A stretch of DNA of 61,031 bases from Paenibacillus validus NBRC 15382. GTDB lineage: Bacteria; Bacillota; Bacilli; Paenibacillales; NBRC-103111. A model generated the notes under the pieces. That model was given only the letters and a program-made list of their open reading frames with translations, was not told the DNA's origin and ran no database searches. Made by a program: the position numbers and the translations under genes. The stretch lies in the NCBI RefSeq assembly GCF_004000985.1, contig NZ_BIMH01000031.1, positions 1-61,031 on the forward strand, written 5' to 3'. Below are positions 1-10,400 of this stretch, one piece after another (within the stretch, counting starts at the first letter, position 1; every line of letters begins with the position of its first letter).

Positions 1-820
1 TGCGCTGCGCCGCCAGCCAATCGCGCAGCGCCGCCTCCGTCTCGCGGGCGTCCGCGTACCGCTCGGCGGGGCTGGCGCGCAGCAGCTTGAGCACGACCGG
101 CGCCAAATCCGCCGGCAAGCTCCGCTCCGGCATCCGCTGCGCCGTGTAGTGAATGCCGCCGCTCAGCAGGTAATACATCAGCGCGCCCAAGCCATACAAA
201 TCGGTACGCGGATCGCTTTGGCGGCCGTCGAACTGCTCCGGCGCGGCGAACCCTATCGTGCCGAGGTTCACCGTATCCGCCGTCCTCTCGGGCTTGTAGC
301 GGCGGGCCGTGCCGAAATCGATCAACCGCACCCGCCCGCTCGGATCGATCATCAGATTGGACGGCTTCAGATCGCGGTGGATGACCGGCTCCGGCCGGAT
401 CGAGTGCAAATAATCGAGCAGACCGCACAGCTGCATGGCAAGCTGAACGACCTGTCCCGCTTCCATCCGGCTGCCTTGCCGGGAGAACCGCTCCTCCAGC
501 GTCTCCCCTTCGATAAAATCCATCACGAGGTACAGAAATCCGCCTGCATTGACCGGTACGACATCGACGATATCCGGAAGACTCGGATGCGCAAGCCGGC
601 TCATCGTTTCCGCTTCAAGCAGCATCGCCTGACGGAGCGCAGATCGCCGAGGCCCTTCAAGACCGGTGTACATCTCCTTGACCGCCCAACGTTTGCCGGT
701 CAGCTTCAAATCCTCGGCCAGCAGCACACGGCTCATCCCGCCGCTGCCGATCGCCGACGCGATTCGATATCTCCCGGCCAAAATGTCCCCTTTTGTCAAA
801 CCTTGCGGCTGTCCCTCCAC
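1..820 (-). CDS. Serine/threonine protein kinase, C-terminus cut by window edge
   Basis: The reverse strand encodes a eukaryotic-type Ser/Thr kinase, seen here as 273 residues before the window ends. The glycine loop IGSGGMSRV lies at about residues 24-32 and the ATP-binding lysine is K48 (AVKEM). The catalytic loop HRDLKPSN has D150, the metal-binding DFG has D168, and GTIGFAAPEQF forms the activation-segment end. No membrane segment is visible in this part; a C-terminal domain may lie outside. The start is GTG, chosen because an AGGAGGT ribosome site (827-833) sits six bases upstream and no better in-frame start exists. Such kinases phosphorylate proteins in growth, cell-wall or stress control; the target cannot be told. 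A long open frame on the plus strand here is only its shadow. Confidence 0.9.
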   Translation of the reverse strand, partial: MEGQPQGLTKGDILAGRYRIASAIGSGGMSRVLLAEDLKLTGKRWAVKEMYTGLEGPRRSALRQAMLLEAETMSRLAHPSLPDIVDVVPVNAGGFLYLVMDFIEGETLEERFSRQGSRMEAGQVVQLAMQLCGLLDYLHSIRPEPVIHRDLKPSNLMIDPSGRVRLIDFGTARRYKPERTADTVNLGTIGFAAPEQFDGRQSDPRTDLYGLGALMYYLLSGGIHYTAQRMPERSLPADLAPVVLKLLRASPAERYADARETEAALRDWLAAQR

Positions 821-845
821 GGCTTCACCTCCTATCGGGCCATGA

Positions 846-891
846 CAAAAAACCGCCCCATCCACGCAGCTAAAGCATGGATCAGGCGGTT
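846..891 (-). terminator. Hairpin with U-run in the leader of the kinase gene
   Basis: On the minus strand the arms AACCGCC and GGCGGTT, with a second inner ATCCA/TGGAT pairing, are followed by TTTTTT, the layout of an intrinsic terminator. It lies only about 25 bases upstream of the kinase ribosome site, and no minus-strand gene is visible above it. It could end a short leader transcript, that is act as an attenuator, or be the end of an unseen small RNA. Confidence 0.45.
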
Positions 892-982
892 CTTCCGCAC
901 ACATCATATGGATTTTGTTAATAAATTATCATAATTTTCCCAGAAAAGCAAGCTCAAATTCCGTCGAAATTTGGTTAAGAAC

Positions 983-1069
983 ATGTAAATCTTTGGCGCT
1001 GCTCCATAAAACATTTACATCCCTCTGATTTATCGTTAACACACGCTCGTTATACTTAGAACGTTCTAA
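983..1069 (+). promoter_or_regulatory. Promoter and operator region of the ugp-like operon
   Basis: ATGTAAAT (983-990) and ATTTACAT (1013-1020) form an inverted repeat 22 bases apart. A possible -10 TATACT lies at 1051-1056, and directly on it begins a perfect 14-base palindrome, TTAGAACGTTCTAA (1056-1069), with a central CG as in LacI/GalR-family operators. No good -35 is present at 17 bases. TTTACA (1014) and TTAACA (1036) lie 22 bases apart and faintly resemble PhoP boxes, but the intervening repeat is poor. The palindrome is certain; its role is inferred. Confidence 0.5.
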
Positions 1070-1092
1070 CCAGTTCGCTAGGAGGTACCGTC

Positions 1093-2055
1093 ATGTCTTT
1101 ATCGGAAAATGATGCGATGATGCGCAGGTCGATCCGCCGGCAATCGATATCGGCCGCCAGCAAGCGGCACAGTGCTCGCGCCCTTGCCTTCAAGGAGAAT
1201 GCGCTCGCCTACGTTTTTCTGGCTCCTTCGCTTGCGCTGTTCGCAGTTTTTCTGTTTTACCCTTTGCTGAAGTCGGTCTATCTCAGTTTCCAGTTAACCG
1301 ATCCGCGCGGACGCGTGGCCGCATTTGCCGGCTTGGACAACTTCAAAGAACTGTTTTCGTCCGAGCTGTTTTACTCAAGCTTGAAGGTGACCCTCTCCTT
1401 CACTTTGCTGACGGTTCCTACAGGCATCGCGGTCGCTCTGCTGCTGGCCGCTCTCTCCCATCAGAAGCTGCGCGGCATAAAGGCGTTCCGCTTCGTCTTC
1501 TCCCTTCCGGTCGCGATATCGGTCGGCACGGGCTCCGTCATCTGGATGATGCTGTACCACCCGACGCTCGGCATGCTGAATTACTTCCTGACCCTGCTTG
1601 ACCTCGAGCCTGTCCGGTGGCTGTCCGATCCGGCTTGGGCGTTGGTTTCCGTCTCGATCATGACCGTTTGGATGAACCTCGGCTTCACCTACATCGTGCT
1701 GCTGAGCGGTTTGCAGAGCGTGCCGGAAGAAATATACGACAGCGCGAAAATCGACGGTTCCGGTCCGCTTCGTACCTTCGTCCGCATTACCCTGCCGCTT
1801 GTATCGCCTACGTTATTTTTTACGGCCATCGTCTCTGTAATCGGTGCTTTTCAATCGTTCGGTCAAATTCACCTCCTGACCAAAGGCGGTCCGATGAACA
1901 GCACGGACGTCATCGTATTCAACATTTACCGCGATGCGTTCGTCAACTTCCGGTTCGGGATCGGCAGCGCGCAGGCGCTGGTGCTGTTTGTGATCATTTT
2001 AATTTTAACCGTCGTCCAATTCAGGTTTTTTGAAAAGAAGGTGCATTATCAATGA
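1093..2055 (+). CDS. ugpA: ABC sugar/glycerophosphate transporter permease, UgpA-like
   Basis: An inner-membrane permease of 320 residues with six predicted helices and the ATPase-contact EAA loop around IYDSAKIDGSGPL (about residues 216-228). The C-terminus VVQFRFFEKKVHYQ closely resembles that of E. coli UgpA (VVQFRYVESKVRYQ), which favours a glycerol-3-phosphate or glycerophosphodiester transporter over a maltodextrin one. The first 35 residues are polar and basic, as in Gram-positive members. The start has AGGAGG seven bases upstream. The last four bases (ATGA) overlap the next permease, so the pair is translationally coupled. Substrate is inferred from resemblance only. Confidence 0.88.
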   Translation: MSLSENDAMMRRSIRRQSISAASKRHSARALAFKENALAYVFLAPSLALFAVFLFYPLLKSVYLSFQLTDPRGRVAAFAGLDNFKELFSSELFYSSLKVTLSFTLLTVPTGIAVALLLAALSHQKLRGIKAFRFVFSLPVAISVGTGSVIWMMLYHPTLGMLNYFLTLLDLEPVRWLSDPAWALVSVSIMTVWMNLGFTYIVLLSGLQSVPEEIYDSAKIDGSGPLRTFVRITLPLVSPTLFFTAIVSVIGAFQSFGQIHLLTKGGPMNSTDVIVFNIYRDAFVNFRFGIGSAQALVLFVIILILTVVQFRFFEKKVHYQ

Positions 2056-2876
2056 TACAGCGCGTCTTTCATCGGCTATTGTCCTACGGGCTGTTGTCCG
2101 CTGCCGCAGCGGTTGTGATTTTCCCGATCGCGTACACGTTCTCCGCCTCCATGATGACGGATTCCGAATCGGTCGCGTACCCGCCCCGGCTGCTGCCGAG
2201 CGGCCTCAACCTGGCGAATTTCACAGAAGCCCTGGCGCTTATTCCCGTCGGAAGCTTCATTCTCAACAGCTTTCTCGTTTCCAGCGCGATCATGATCGGA
2301 CAGCTGCTCACCGCAAGTCTGGCCGCTTACGCGTTCGCGTACTTGCGCTTTTACGGAAAAGCGCTGCTGTTCACCTTGTTCTTATCGACGATGATGATTC
2401 CGTGGGAAGTGACGATCATTCCGAACTACCTCACGGTCAAAAGCTGGGGCTGGCTCGATACGTATCAAGCGCTGATCGTCCCCTTCCTCGCAACGGCGTT
2501 CGGCACGTTCCTGCTGCGCCAATGGTTCCTTCAACTGCCCAAGGAATTGTTCGAGGCGGCCAAAATCGACGGCTGCGGCCATCTGCGCAGCTTTGCGATG
2601 CTCGTGCTTCCCTTGTCCAAACCGGCGCTGGCGACGCTTGGCGTGTACTCCTTTTTAACGCATTGGAACATGTACTTATGGCCGCTGCTCGTCACGAACG
2701 GCGTGGAAAGACGCACGGTGCAAATCGGCATCAGCATGCTGCAATTCGAAGAGATGACCTCGTGGAACCTGGTGCTCGCCGGTGTCGTCATGGTGCTGCT
2801 GCCTTCGCTGCTGCTGCTGGCGCTCGGATTGAAGCAGCTTGTCGGCGGGATGACCGCCGGCGCGTTGAAAGGCTGA
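2052..2876 (+). CDS. ugpE: ABC sugar/glycerophosphate transporter permease, UgpE-like
   Basis: Second permease, 274 residues with six helices. The EAA loop reads LFEAAKIDGCGHLRSF near residues 165-180. Short stretches such as WNMYLWPLLV match the UgpE/MalG branch. It pairs with the preceding UgpA-like protein to form the channel and would be energised by an ATPase encoded elsewhere, because none is in this cluster. The gene overlaps ugpA by ATGA and is followed 93 bases later by the binding protein. Confidence 0.87.
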   Translation: MIQRVFHRLLSYGLLSAAAAVVIFPIAYTFSASMMTDSESVAYPPRLLPSGLNLANFTEALALIPVGSFILNSFLVSSAIMIGQLLTASLAAYAFAYLRFYGKALLFTLFLSTMMIPWEVTIIPNYLTVKSWGWLDTYQALIVPFLATAFGTFLLRQWFLQLPKELFEAAKIDGCGHLRSFAMLVLPLSKPALATLGVYSFLTHWNMYLWPLLVTNGVERRTVQIGISMLQFEEMTSWNLVLAGVVMVLLPSLLLLALGLKQLVGGMTAGALKG

Positions 2877-2969
2877 CAGGCGCACGATCTCGGTGAAATA
2901 GCGCGACGGGTTCCCATCCGAACCCCCGTCCTCTATATAAAAGCTTATAAAAGGAGAGAAACAATCATT

Positions 2970-4367
2970 ATGAAGCTTCTGAACGCGAAAACGACGCTGC
3001 CCCTTGTGCTATCCGGCATGATGGCGCTGACGGCGGCTTGTGGCGGCACGACGGCACCTTCCGGGGGAACGGCAACAAATTCCGAAAAACCCGCAGCCGA
3101 TAGCACAAAGAAGGATGCGGCTCCAACAAACCAGCCGGTTAAAGTCGTCTGGTGGCATTCGATGGGCGGCGAGCTGGGCAAAGCGGCGGACAAGCTGGTC
3201 TCCGACTTTAACGCATCACAGAAAAACGTCGTCGTCGAAGCGGTATTCCAAGGCACTTACGATGAAAGCTTGAACAAAATGAAAGCGTCCATGGATTCCA
3301 AAAGCGGTCCGGCGCTCATCCAAGTGTACGAAATCGGCAGCCGTTTCATGATCGACTCCAAAGCGATTACTCCTGTGCAAACTTTTATCGATAAAGATAA
3401 ATATGACGTTTCTTCACTGGAAGAAAATATCTTGAATTACTACCGGGTCGACGGCAAGCTGTATTCGATGCCGTTCAACACGTCCAACCCGATCCTCTAC
3501 TACAACAAGGATATGTTCAAGGCTGCAGGGCTCGATCCGGAGAAACCGCCGGCCACGTACGAAGAGCTCGCCGATGCGGCGAAGAAGCTGACGAAGGACG
3601 GCAAAGCGGGCGGATCGTTCGCGATCTACGGCTGGTTCATGGAGCAGTTCTTCGCGAACCAAGGCGCAGAGCTGCTGAACAACGGCAACGGACGTACGAG
3701 CCTGGCTACGGAATCGCTGCTTGCCGGAGACGCCGGGGTCAAGACGCTTACCTGGTGGAAGCAGATGGTCGACGACAAAACGATGCTGAATCTCGGCCGC
3801 AAAACCGACGATACGAAAAAAGCGTTCGCTGCCGGTCAAATTGCGATGACACTGGACTCCACCGCTTCCTTGCGCGGCATCGTCAATTCCGCCGAAGGGA
3901 AGTTCCAAGTCGGCACCGGCTTCCTGCCGAAGCCGTCCGGCGCGAAGGACGGCGGGGTGATCGTCGGCGGCGCCAGCCTGTACATTTTGAACAACCGTTC
4001 CGAAGCCGAACAGCAGGGCGCTTGGGAGTTTATCAAATTTTTGGCTGATGCGAAGCAGCAGGCGTATTGGCACGTGAACACCGGCTACTTCCCGATTACG
4101 AAAAAAGCGTATGACGAGCAAATCGTCAAAGACAACCTGACGAAGTACCCGCAATTCCAAACGGCCGTCGACCAGCTGCACGCGACGAAAGCAAATTTAG
4201 CGACGCAAGGCGCGGTCATGGGCGTATTCCCGGAAGCCCGCCAATTGACCGAAGGCGCCATCGAAGAAGCGCTCAACGGCAAAAAGCAGCCGAAGGAAGC
4301 GCTCGAGGGCGCCGCCAAGGAAATCAGCGGCAAGATCGGCACGTACAACAAGACGGTGAGCAAGTAA
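2970..4367 (+). CDS. ugpB: Extracellular solute-binding lipoprotein, UgpB-like
   Basis: A 465-residue binding protein exported as a lipoprotein: a hydrophobic signal ends in LTAAC with the lipidated cysteine at residue 24, then a Ser/Thr/Lys-rich linker. The mature part begins VKVVWWHSMGGELG and has QVYEIGS further on; E. coli UgpB has FWHSMEGELG and QVYEVGT at the same places. This is the best clue that the system carries glycerol-3-phosphate or a glycerophosphodiester, perhaps for phosphate scavenging. Many close paralogues of this family bind sugars, so the substrate stays open. The ribosome site is AAGGAGAG upstream. A strong terminator follows at once, closing an A-E-B operon without an ATPase gene. 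Confidence 0.87.
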   Translation: MKLLNAKTTLPLVLSGMMALTAACGGTTAPSGGTATNSEKPAADSTKKDAAPTNQPVKVVWWHSMGGELGKAADKLVSDFNASQKNVVVEAVFQGTYDESLNKMKASMDSKSGPALIQVYEIGSRFMIDSKAITPVQTFIDKDKYDVSSLEENILNYYRVDGKLYSMPFNTSNPILYYNKDMFKAAGLDPEKPPATYEELADAAKKLTKDGKAGGSFAIYGWFMEQFFANQGAELLNNGNGRTSLATESLLAGDAGVKTLTWWKQMVDDKTMLNLGRKTDDTKKAFAAGQIAMTLDSTASLRGIVNSAEGKFQVGTGFLPKPSGAKDGGVIVGGASLYILNNRSEAEQQGAWEFIKFLADAKQQAYWHVNTGYFPITKKAYDEQIVKDNLTKYPQFQTAVDQLHATKANLATQGAVMGVFPEARQLTEGAIEEALNGKKQPKEALEGAAKEISGKIGTYNKTVSK

Positions 4368-4387
4368 CTTTAGATAGGAAACCGCAC

Positions 4388-4430
4388 AAAAATCCCCCGT
4401 CGGGCCCTAAGGTTCGGACGGGGGATTTTT
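4388..4430. terminator. Bidirectional terminator between ugpB and amylopullulanase
   Basis: Arms AATCCCCCGTC (ends at 4401) and GACGGGGGATT (from 4417) are flanked by an A-run on the left and a T-run on the right. It therefore works on both strands and serves the two convergent genes. Confidence 0.9.
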
Positions 4431-4498
4431 GAATTCGGGCTACCGTTGCTGATCCGCTCACGGCTTCGTTCGCTATAGGCGACTCGCCGCAATCGCAG

Positions 4499-7400
4499 CT
4501 ATCGATTCCGTAAATTCCACAGCGCCTGCGCGCTCTCGGCGCGGGTTGTCGTGCCCTGCGGATCGTACACGCCGTCAGCCCGGCCCGCGAGCAGCGAGAG
4601 CGCCGCACCGGCTTGCACGGAAGCGGCCGCCCACGGGCTGATAAGCTTCGCATCCAGGAACGATGCTTCACCAGCGTCCGCTTCCGGCGCTTTCGCGTTC
4701 GTTGTCGCTTCATAAGCGCGGACGATCATGACCGCCATCTCTTCCCGCGTAATTTGTTCGTCCGGCGCAAACACCGCTTCGTCCCGCCCGCTCACGAGAC
4801 CGCGGCTATAGGCGGCAGCTACGCTCGAAGCGTACCAGGCTGCACGGTCAACATCCTTAAACGGTACAGCGGATGCATCTTTGGCGGGCCTTACTCCTAA
4901 TGCCCGTACGAGCATGGCTGCAAATTGGGCGCGGGTAACAGGTTGTTCCGGAGCAAACAGACGATCGCTCACCCCGTCAATCACATGTTTCGCCGCCAGC
5001 TCCCGAATCGTACCGCCCGCCCAATGCTCCGCGCTCAAATCGTCAAACGACTTGTCATATTCAAGCACCGAGTAGCTGCTGAAATGGTACGCGTCGGCCT
5101 TCAGCCGTCCGTTCTCCCAAGCACCGCCGATATACTCGAGACGGCCCCGATCGTCGATGTAATAGATCCCGGCAAGCTTCTTATCCGCGGCAGGATCCAC
5201 ATCGAACACCAGTGTCACCGGCTGCTCGAACCGTTCGAGGGTCAGAGCCTTGCCGTCCTTCGTCACCACTGACAGCCCGAAAGCGTACACCTTGCCCGCC
5301 AGCTTCACGTCGGCGCCCGACCCCGACGCGCCTTGTGCGACCTGCGCATTCGCGGACGCCGCATCCACTTCCTTCACTTGGATCCATATATTCGCGCCCG
5401 CCGCTAATTCCGTCGTCGGAATCAGCCGCTGCAGCTCCTTCAACAAAGCCGGAGGCAGCAGCAGCGATACGTTCCCGCTCTTGATCTCCAGCAGCTTCGT
5501 ACCGACCACGTCGGCCGCTGTCGCCGGAAGCAGCACTTCGTTCTGCTTCGCTCCAAGCTCTACGGTTACCCGATCGGTTCCACCGCGGAGCGCTTCTTCG
5601 CCAACCACTTTCCGCTCGCCGCCTTGTTGGTTAGGGCTGCCGACACTACCGCTAACGGCCCCGCCGGTTCCTCCATCGTCATCGCCTGTATCGGGGTTTT
5701 GTCCGCCGTTACCCGGCCCCGGTGTCGTTCCCGACGTACGCGTCACCTTCATGTTGATCGTTTTCGTCGCCTGGCTTTTACGCCCTTTGTCCGTATACCA
5801 AGGCAGATTGAGCGTCGCTTCTGTCGGTTCGATGTGCAGCACGAACTCATTCAAGCCCTGCTTCAGCGCAAGCGCCGGAATTTCCACGTTCCCGTAGGCA
5901 TCCATCGCCCCCTGCTCAATCGGTTGATCGTTAATCGTGAAAGCCACCCCATAAGGTACGACCGCCTTCAGCTTCACGTTCTCTTCCGCCGTCGAGAATA
6001 CGATATCGTCCCCGTACGATATGCGCGGCATCGAAATCATCATCGGCATATCGACCCAGCGCAGGACGTAGTCGTTGACGGTCATTCGATTATCGCCCTG
6101 ATTCGCAATGGTCAGCTTCATGTTCGTATCGGTGGAGCTGTACGCCCAGTTGCCGTAATCGGACGTATCGTTCGCCACACGGCTGTGGCTCGTAAACGCC
6201 TCGGTATCCCAGGAGCCGCGCGTATATTTGTACTCGATCGTTTTGCCGGCCATCATTTTGAACGAATATTCAACGACATTGCGGTCCGTCGCTCCGCTCG
6301 GCACCTGCAGCTTCGTGCCGCTGACATTCCATCCGTTCAAGCTGCCCGCCAAATAAATATCGTCGCTCGTCGGCGTGTAGCCCGGTATTTGCAAACGCAG
6401 CGTCACATCCACCATGACCAAGCGCGGGGTGACCGATTTTTCGGCGGAGAACGCCCGATTGTAAGCCAAATCGTAAGCAGCCACTTGATACGTATACGCC
6501 GTATCGTTGCTGACCGTATAATCGATGTAGCTCGTCGCTGCCGCATCCAGCGTCGCGATCTTCCGGTAAACCGCATCCGTCACGGACTTCCGGTACACCT
6601 CGTAACCCGCCGCCGTCGCATCCGAAGCCGTCCATTTCACATGCGCCCGGTTCGACTCCACCGTGAAGTCAGCCAATACCGGCGCCGACGGCGGCACGAC
6701 GTCGTATGGATCGGCATAAACCTGCAGCGTCACCGTAGGCGAAACGGTAAAGCGTTCCCCGTTATCGGTCGAAGCTTTCGCAAAATAACGGTATTCCCCG
6801 GATTCCGTCGGTTCGAACGACGCCCAATACGTCTTCGCGCCGCCGTTATCGGCTTCGTAACGGAGCTTTGTCTCCAGAGCGTCCGCCGGATCGGCGCCGT
6901 CCTTGTAATAGCCGAGCCGCGCAATCAAGTTCGGCGCCTCTTTGCCGGCGTATACCGGATTATCGGTGAGACCGCTGACGCTCAGATCAACCGTAATTTT
7001 ACCGGTCGTCTTCCCGACGCCAAGATACACCGCATTCGTCACCGCAGACGGCGTATCGACGCCCGTAATCGTGTAAGCCGGCGTGGCGGCCGACATTTCG
7101 CTTAGGAAGCTTTCGCCGGCGCCGATCTTCGCGGTCACCGCGTAGTAATATTTGGTCCCATTGGTAACGTTCACGTCGGTATACGCGAGTCCGTTCGCCG
7201 TGCCGACCATGGTGAGCGATCCGCCCTCGATGGCGGCGCGATACACTTGGTAGCTTTCAGCGCCCGGCACCGCCGACCACCCGATTTCGACGCGTCCGTC
7301 TTGCCCTTGCGCCGTCACGCCGGTTACCTGCGGCACCGTTTGCAGATTAACCGTCGACACCATCATCAGGCCGGTTTGGGCCGGAATCGTGAGCGTCAGC

Positions 7401-10400
7401 TTCCCGCCGGTCACCGTGCTCTCCACTTGACCGTGCAGGCGGTCGCTCAGGACCAATCCGTTCGGCAGAAACCCGGCCACGTCGGCCTCGATCGTGCGTT
7501 CCGCATGGCTGCGGTTGATGACCAGCATCGCGCCTTTCGCTTCATTTTTGCGGGCATAAGCGATCACATCGTCCTTGGCGTAAGCCGTCATGATTTCGCC
7601 GGTGCGGAAGACGGATTCGCTGTTTCGGATCTGCGCCGCCTTTTGATAGATCCCGAACAGCTCTTGGTACGCTCCATTGCCCTTAAAACCGCCGTCTCCC
7701 TCGGCCGTCACGCGTTCCCAAGGGAACGCCCGGCGGGAATCCGGGTCCTTCGTCCCCGTTACGCCAACCTCGTCGCCGTAATAGATCGTCGGAGCCCCTG
7801 GATAGCCCATCTGGAAAATAGCGGTCAGCCCCTGCTGCTTCAACGCGTTAGCGCTCGCTTCCGGCGCCATCGCCAGGTGCTCCTCCTCCCACTCCGGATG
7901 GTCGTACTTCGTAATCGAGCGCGTCGTGTCATGCGAGCCCACAAGGTTCATCATCGCCTGCCACGCTTCCTGCGGGTAATCCTCGCGAATCGACTCCAAA
8001 GCCTGATTCAAATTGTCCGCGTTACCGGAAGCGATGAAGTTTTGGATCGCTCCGCGGAACCGGTAATTCATCACCGAGTCGAACTGGTCGCCCAGCAAAT
8101 AACGCGTCGCCACGCCCCACTCTTCGCCGATCAGCACGGGATCTTCGATCTTGCTGCCATTCGCGTCCGTGCGTCCGGCGGTGGATTTAACCGCCTGGCG
8201 GAACTTCGCCCACGTGCCTCCGGATACGTCCGGGGCTACGTCCAGCCGCCAGCCTGTCGTCCCCATCCACAGCCAGCGCTGCGAGCCGACGGCCTGCATC
8301 TGCTGCTGTGCGGACGCATCGGAACGCCCGGTAAGATCGTACCCGATCACATGATCGCGGTAATCGATGTTATTCCACTCATGCTGTCCCGGAATGGACA
8401 ACGTATCCGCCGGCAAATACTCCGTAGGCGTCGTTTGCGGCTCTTTCGCATCCATAACCGGCAGCGAGTCGTAGCCCCACCAAGCGTCATATTTATAGTG
8501 AAGCCCGTCGTCATCCCGGTTTTTCACCTTCTCGTTCAAGACAGTAAACCAGCTGACGTACCGGAAATCGTCCGGCCAGCTGTAGTTCGCGCCGGTCATC
8601 GGATTGATGCGGCTTGTGAAGGAAGCCCGCACCTCCGCTTCCGCGTCGGCCCGCGCTTTCCCTTCGCCGTTCATCTTGTCGTACACCTTCGCCCAATATT
8701 CGTAGGCCCCGATCTCCGGGTATTTCTCATACCTGTCGAAATAAATCGAATCGTCGCCGACATGGTTAAACACGCCGTCGTTGATGACTTTAATGCCGGC
8801 CTCGCGGGCCGCTTTCGTAAAGTTTTGAAACACCTGATCGGACGCTTCGCGCGTCTTCACATAATCGAGCCCGGACTTCGGATCACCCGGTATAAGGTAT
8901 ACCGGCTCCCCGAACATCGGATCGAGGTGCTTATAATCGGTGGCATCGTATTTATGGTTGGATGCGGCCCAAGCGACCGGGTTCAAGTACACCGCCGTAA
9001 TGCCGAGCGACTTTAAGTATTGAAGCTTCTGCAGGATGCCTTGAATGTCGCCGCCGTAAAATTCATTCGTCCACGCGCCGTCGGACCTCGCGTCCGGATA
9101 GTAAGGCGCGTTCTCCGGCTTGAGGCGGTCCGGATTTTCCGGCATGTCGGACCACTCGCCCCATACTTGATCGGCCGCCGGATCGCTGCCCACGCCGCCG
9201 TCGAAGTACTGCAGCTTCTGGCCGTTCTTGCTCGTCGCATACTCCGGACGGTTCGCTCCGCGCGCGCCGTCCAGCAGCTTCGCCCGGTTGTTCGCCTCGC
9301 TCCCGTCAAAGAAACGGTCCGGGAAAATTTGATAGACGACCGCATGCTTGATCCAATCCGGCGTGCGGTAATGCGGATCGTAAACGGTCAAGTCGTAAGG
9401 GATTGCGCCTTCGTCGCTGACCGCACCGGCTCCGCCGCGGCTGCCGTCGTCGCCATACTCCGTTTTGGTCGAACCGTCGATAAGAATGAACTTATAACCC
9501 CAGATTCCGATTTTACCGGCGAAAGCGCTTTTCGGAACGGTGATTTCAAAATAGTCCTTGTCTTCAACGCTTGTCACCCGCCGCATCGCATACGAGGTCG
9601 AGAGCCCGTCGGGCGCGGTCAGCTCGGCTTTCGCCGTCTGCACGTCATCGCGCTTGGCGGCCATCCGCAGCGTCACGTCCTGCTCGCCGGCGGCAATGGC
9701 GCCGAACGGCTTTTTGTAAGTAACCGAGCGGCTGTCGAAGGCGAGCTGATCCTTCTGGATGTCGCCGTCGAAAGTGCCTTCCTTGGGCACGTAATCGTGC
9801 GTCAGCGTTTTGTTCGCCGCAGCATAGTCGATCGTGAAGGTGACCTCCGCCGGGTCGATCGTGACGAGTTTAACATTTTGGCCGTTAGCGCCGTAATCGT
9901 TGCCGTTCCAGCTGTCGCTGAAATTAACTTTGGCTTCGTACGAACCGGCCGGGAACGTGCGTTGGAGCTTGTACACGGTGCCGTTAAAGTTATAATCGAC
10001 GAAAAATTGCTTCGCCTCGCTTGGAGACCACTCGCTCTCGCCCCACAGCGTTTGCAGATTGCCCACCAGCCTCGGCCACTGGGCTTGTGAGAGCGCAGGC
10101 ACATACTGCGTCAGCCCCTGCACGTTCGGCAGCGAAATGCGAGCCTCGCCGATGGCTTCGTTGATGTAAAAGTTAACCTTCGTCGTCTCGGCAAGCGAGA
10201 AGGAAAAATTGTTGCCGTTGTGGCTGAATCCGTCCCAGGTGCCGCTTCGCACCAGCTTGAATTCGTAGCTGCCTGCTTCGAACACGCGGGAATACTGGTA
10301 GAAGTCCCCTACCAAATGTTTCATCCGAGTCTCTGCCGAATCGTTCGACCAGCCCTGGAAGCTTCCGACGACCACCCACTTCGTCGTCCCTCCCGGCTGA

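Noticed and set aside
149..934. Plus-strand open frame of 261 residues
   Set aside because: Lies opposite the protein kinase, lacks a ribosome site and has shuffled Arg/His-rich composition; the minus strand shows clear kinase motifs.
1014..1041. PhoP box for the ugp-like operon
   Set aside because: Two good hexamers are 22 bases apart but the needed middle repeat at 11 bases is poor, so it is not claimed.
5624..10090. Very long plus-strand open frames (493, 589 and 356 residues)
   Set aside because: Exact antisense shadows of the GC-rich amylopullulanase gene; composition rich in Arg and His, no motifs.
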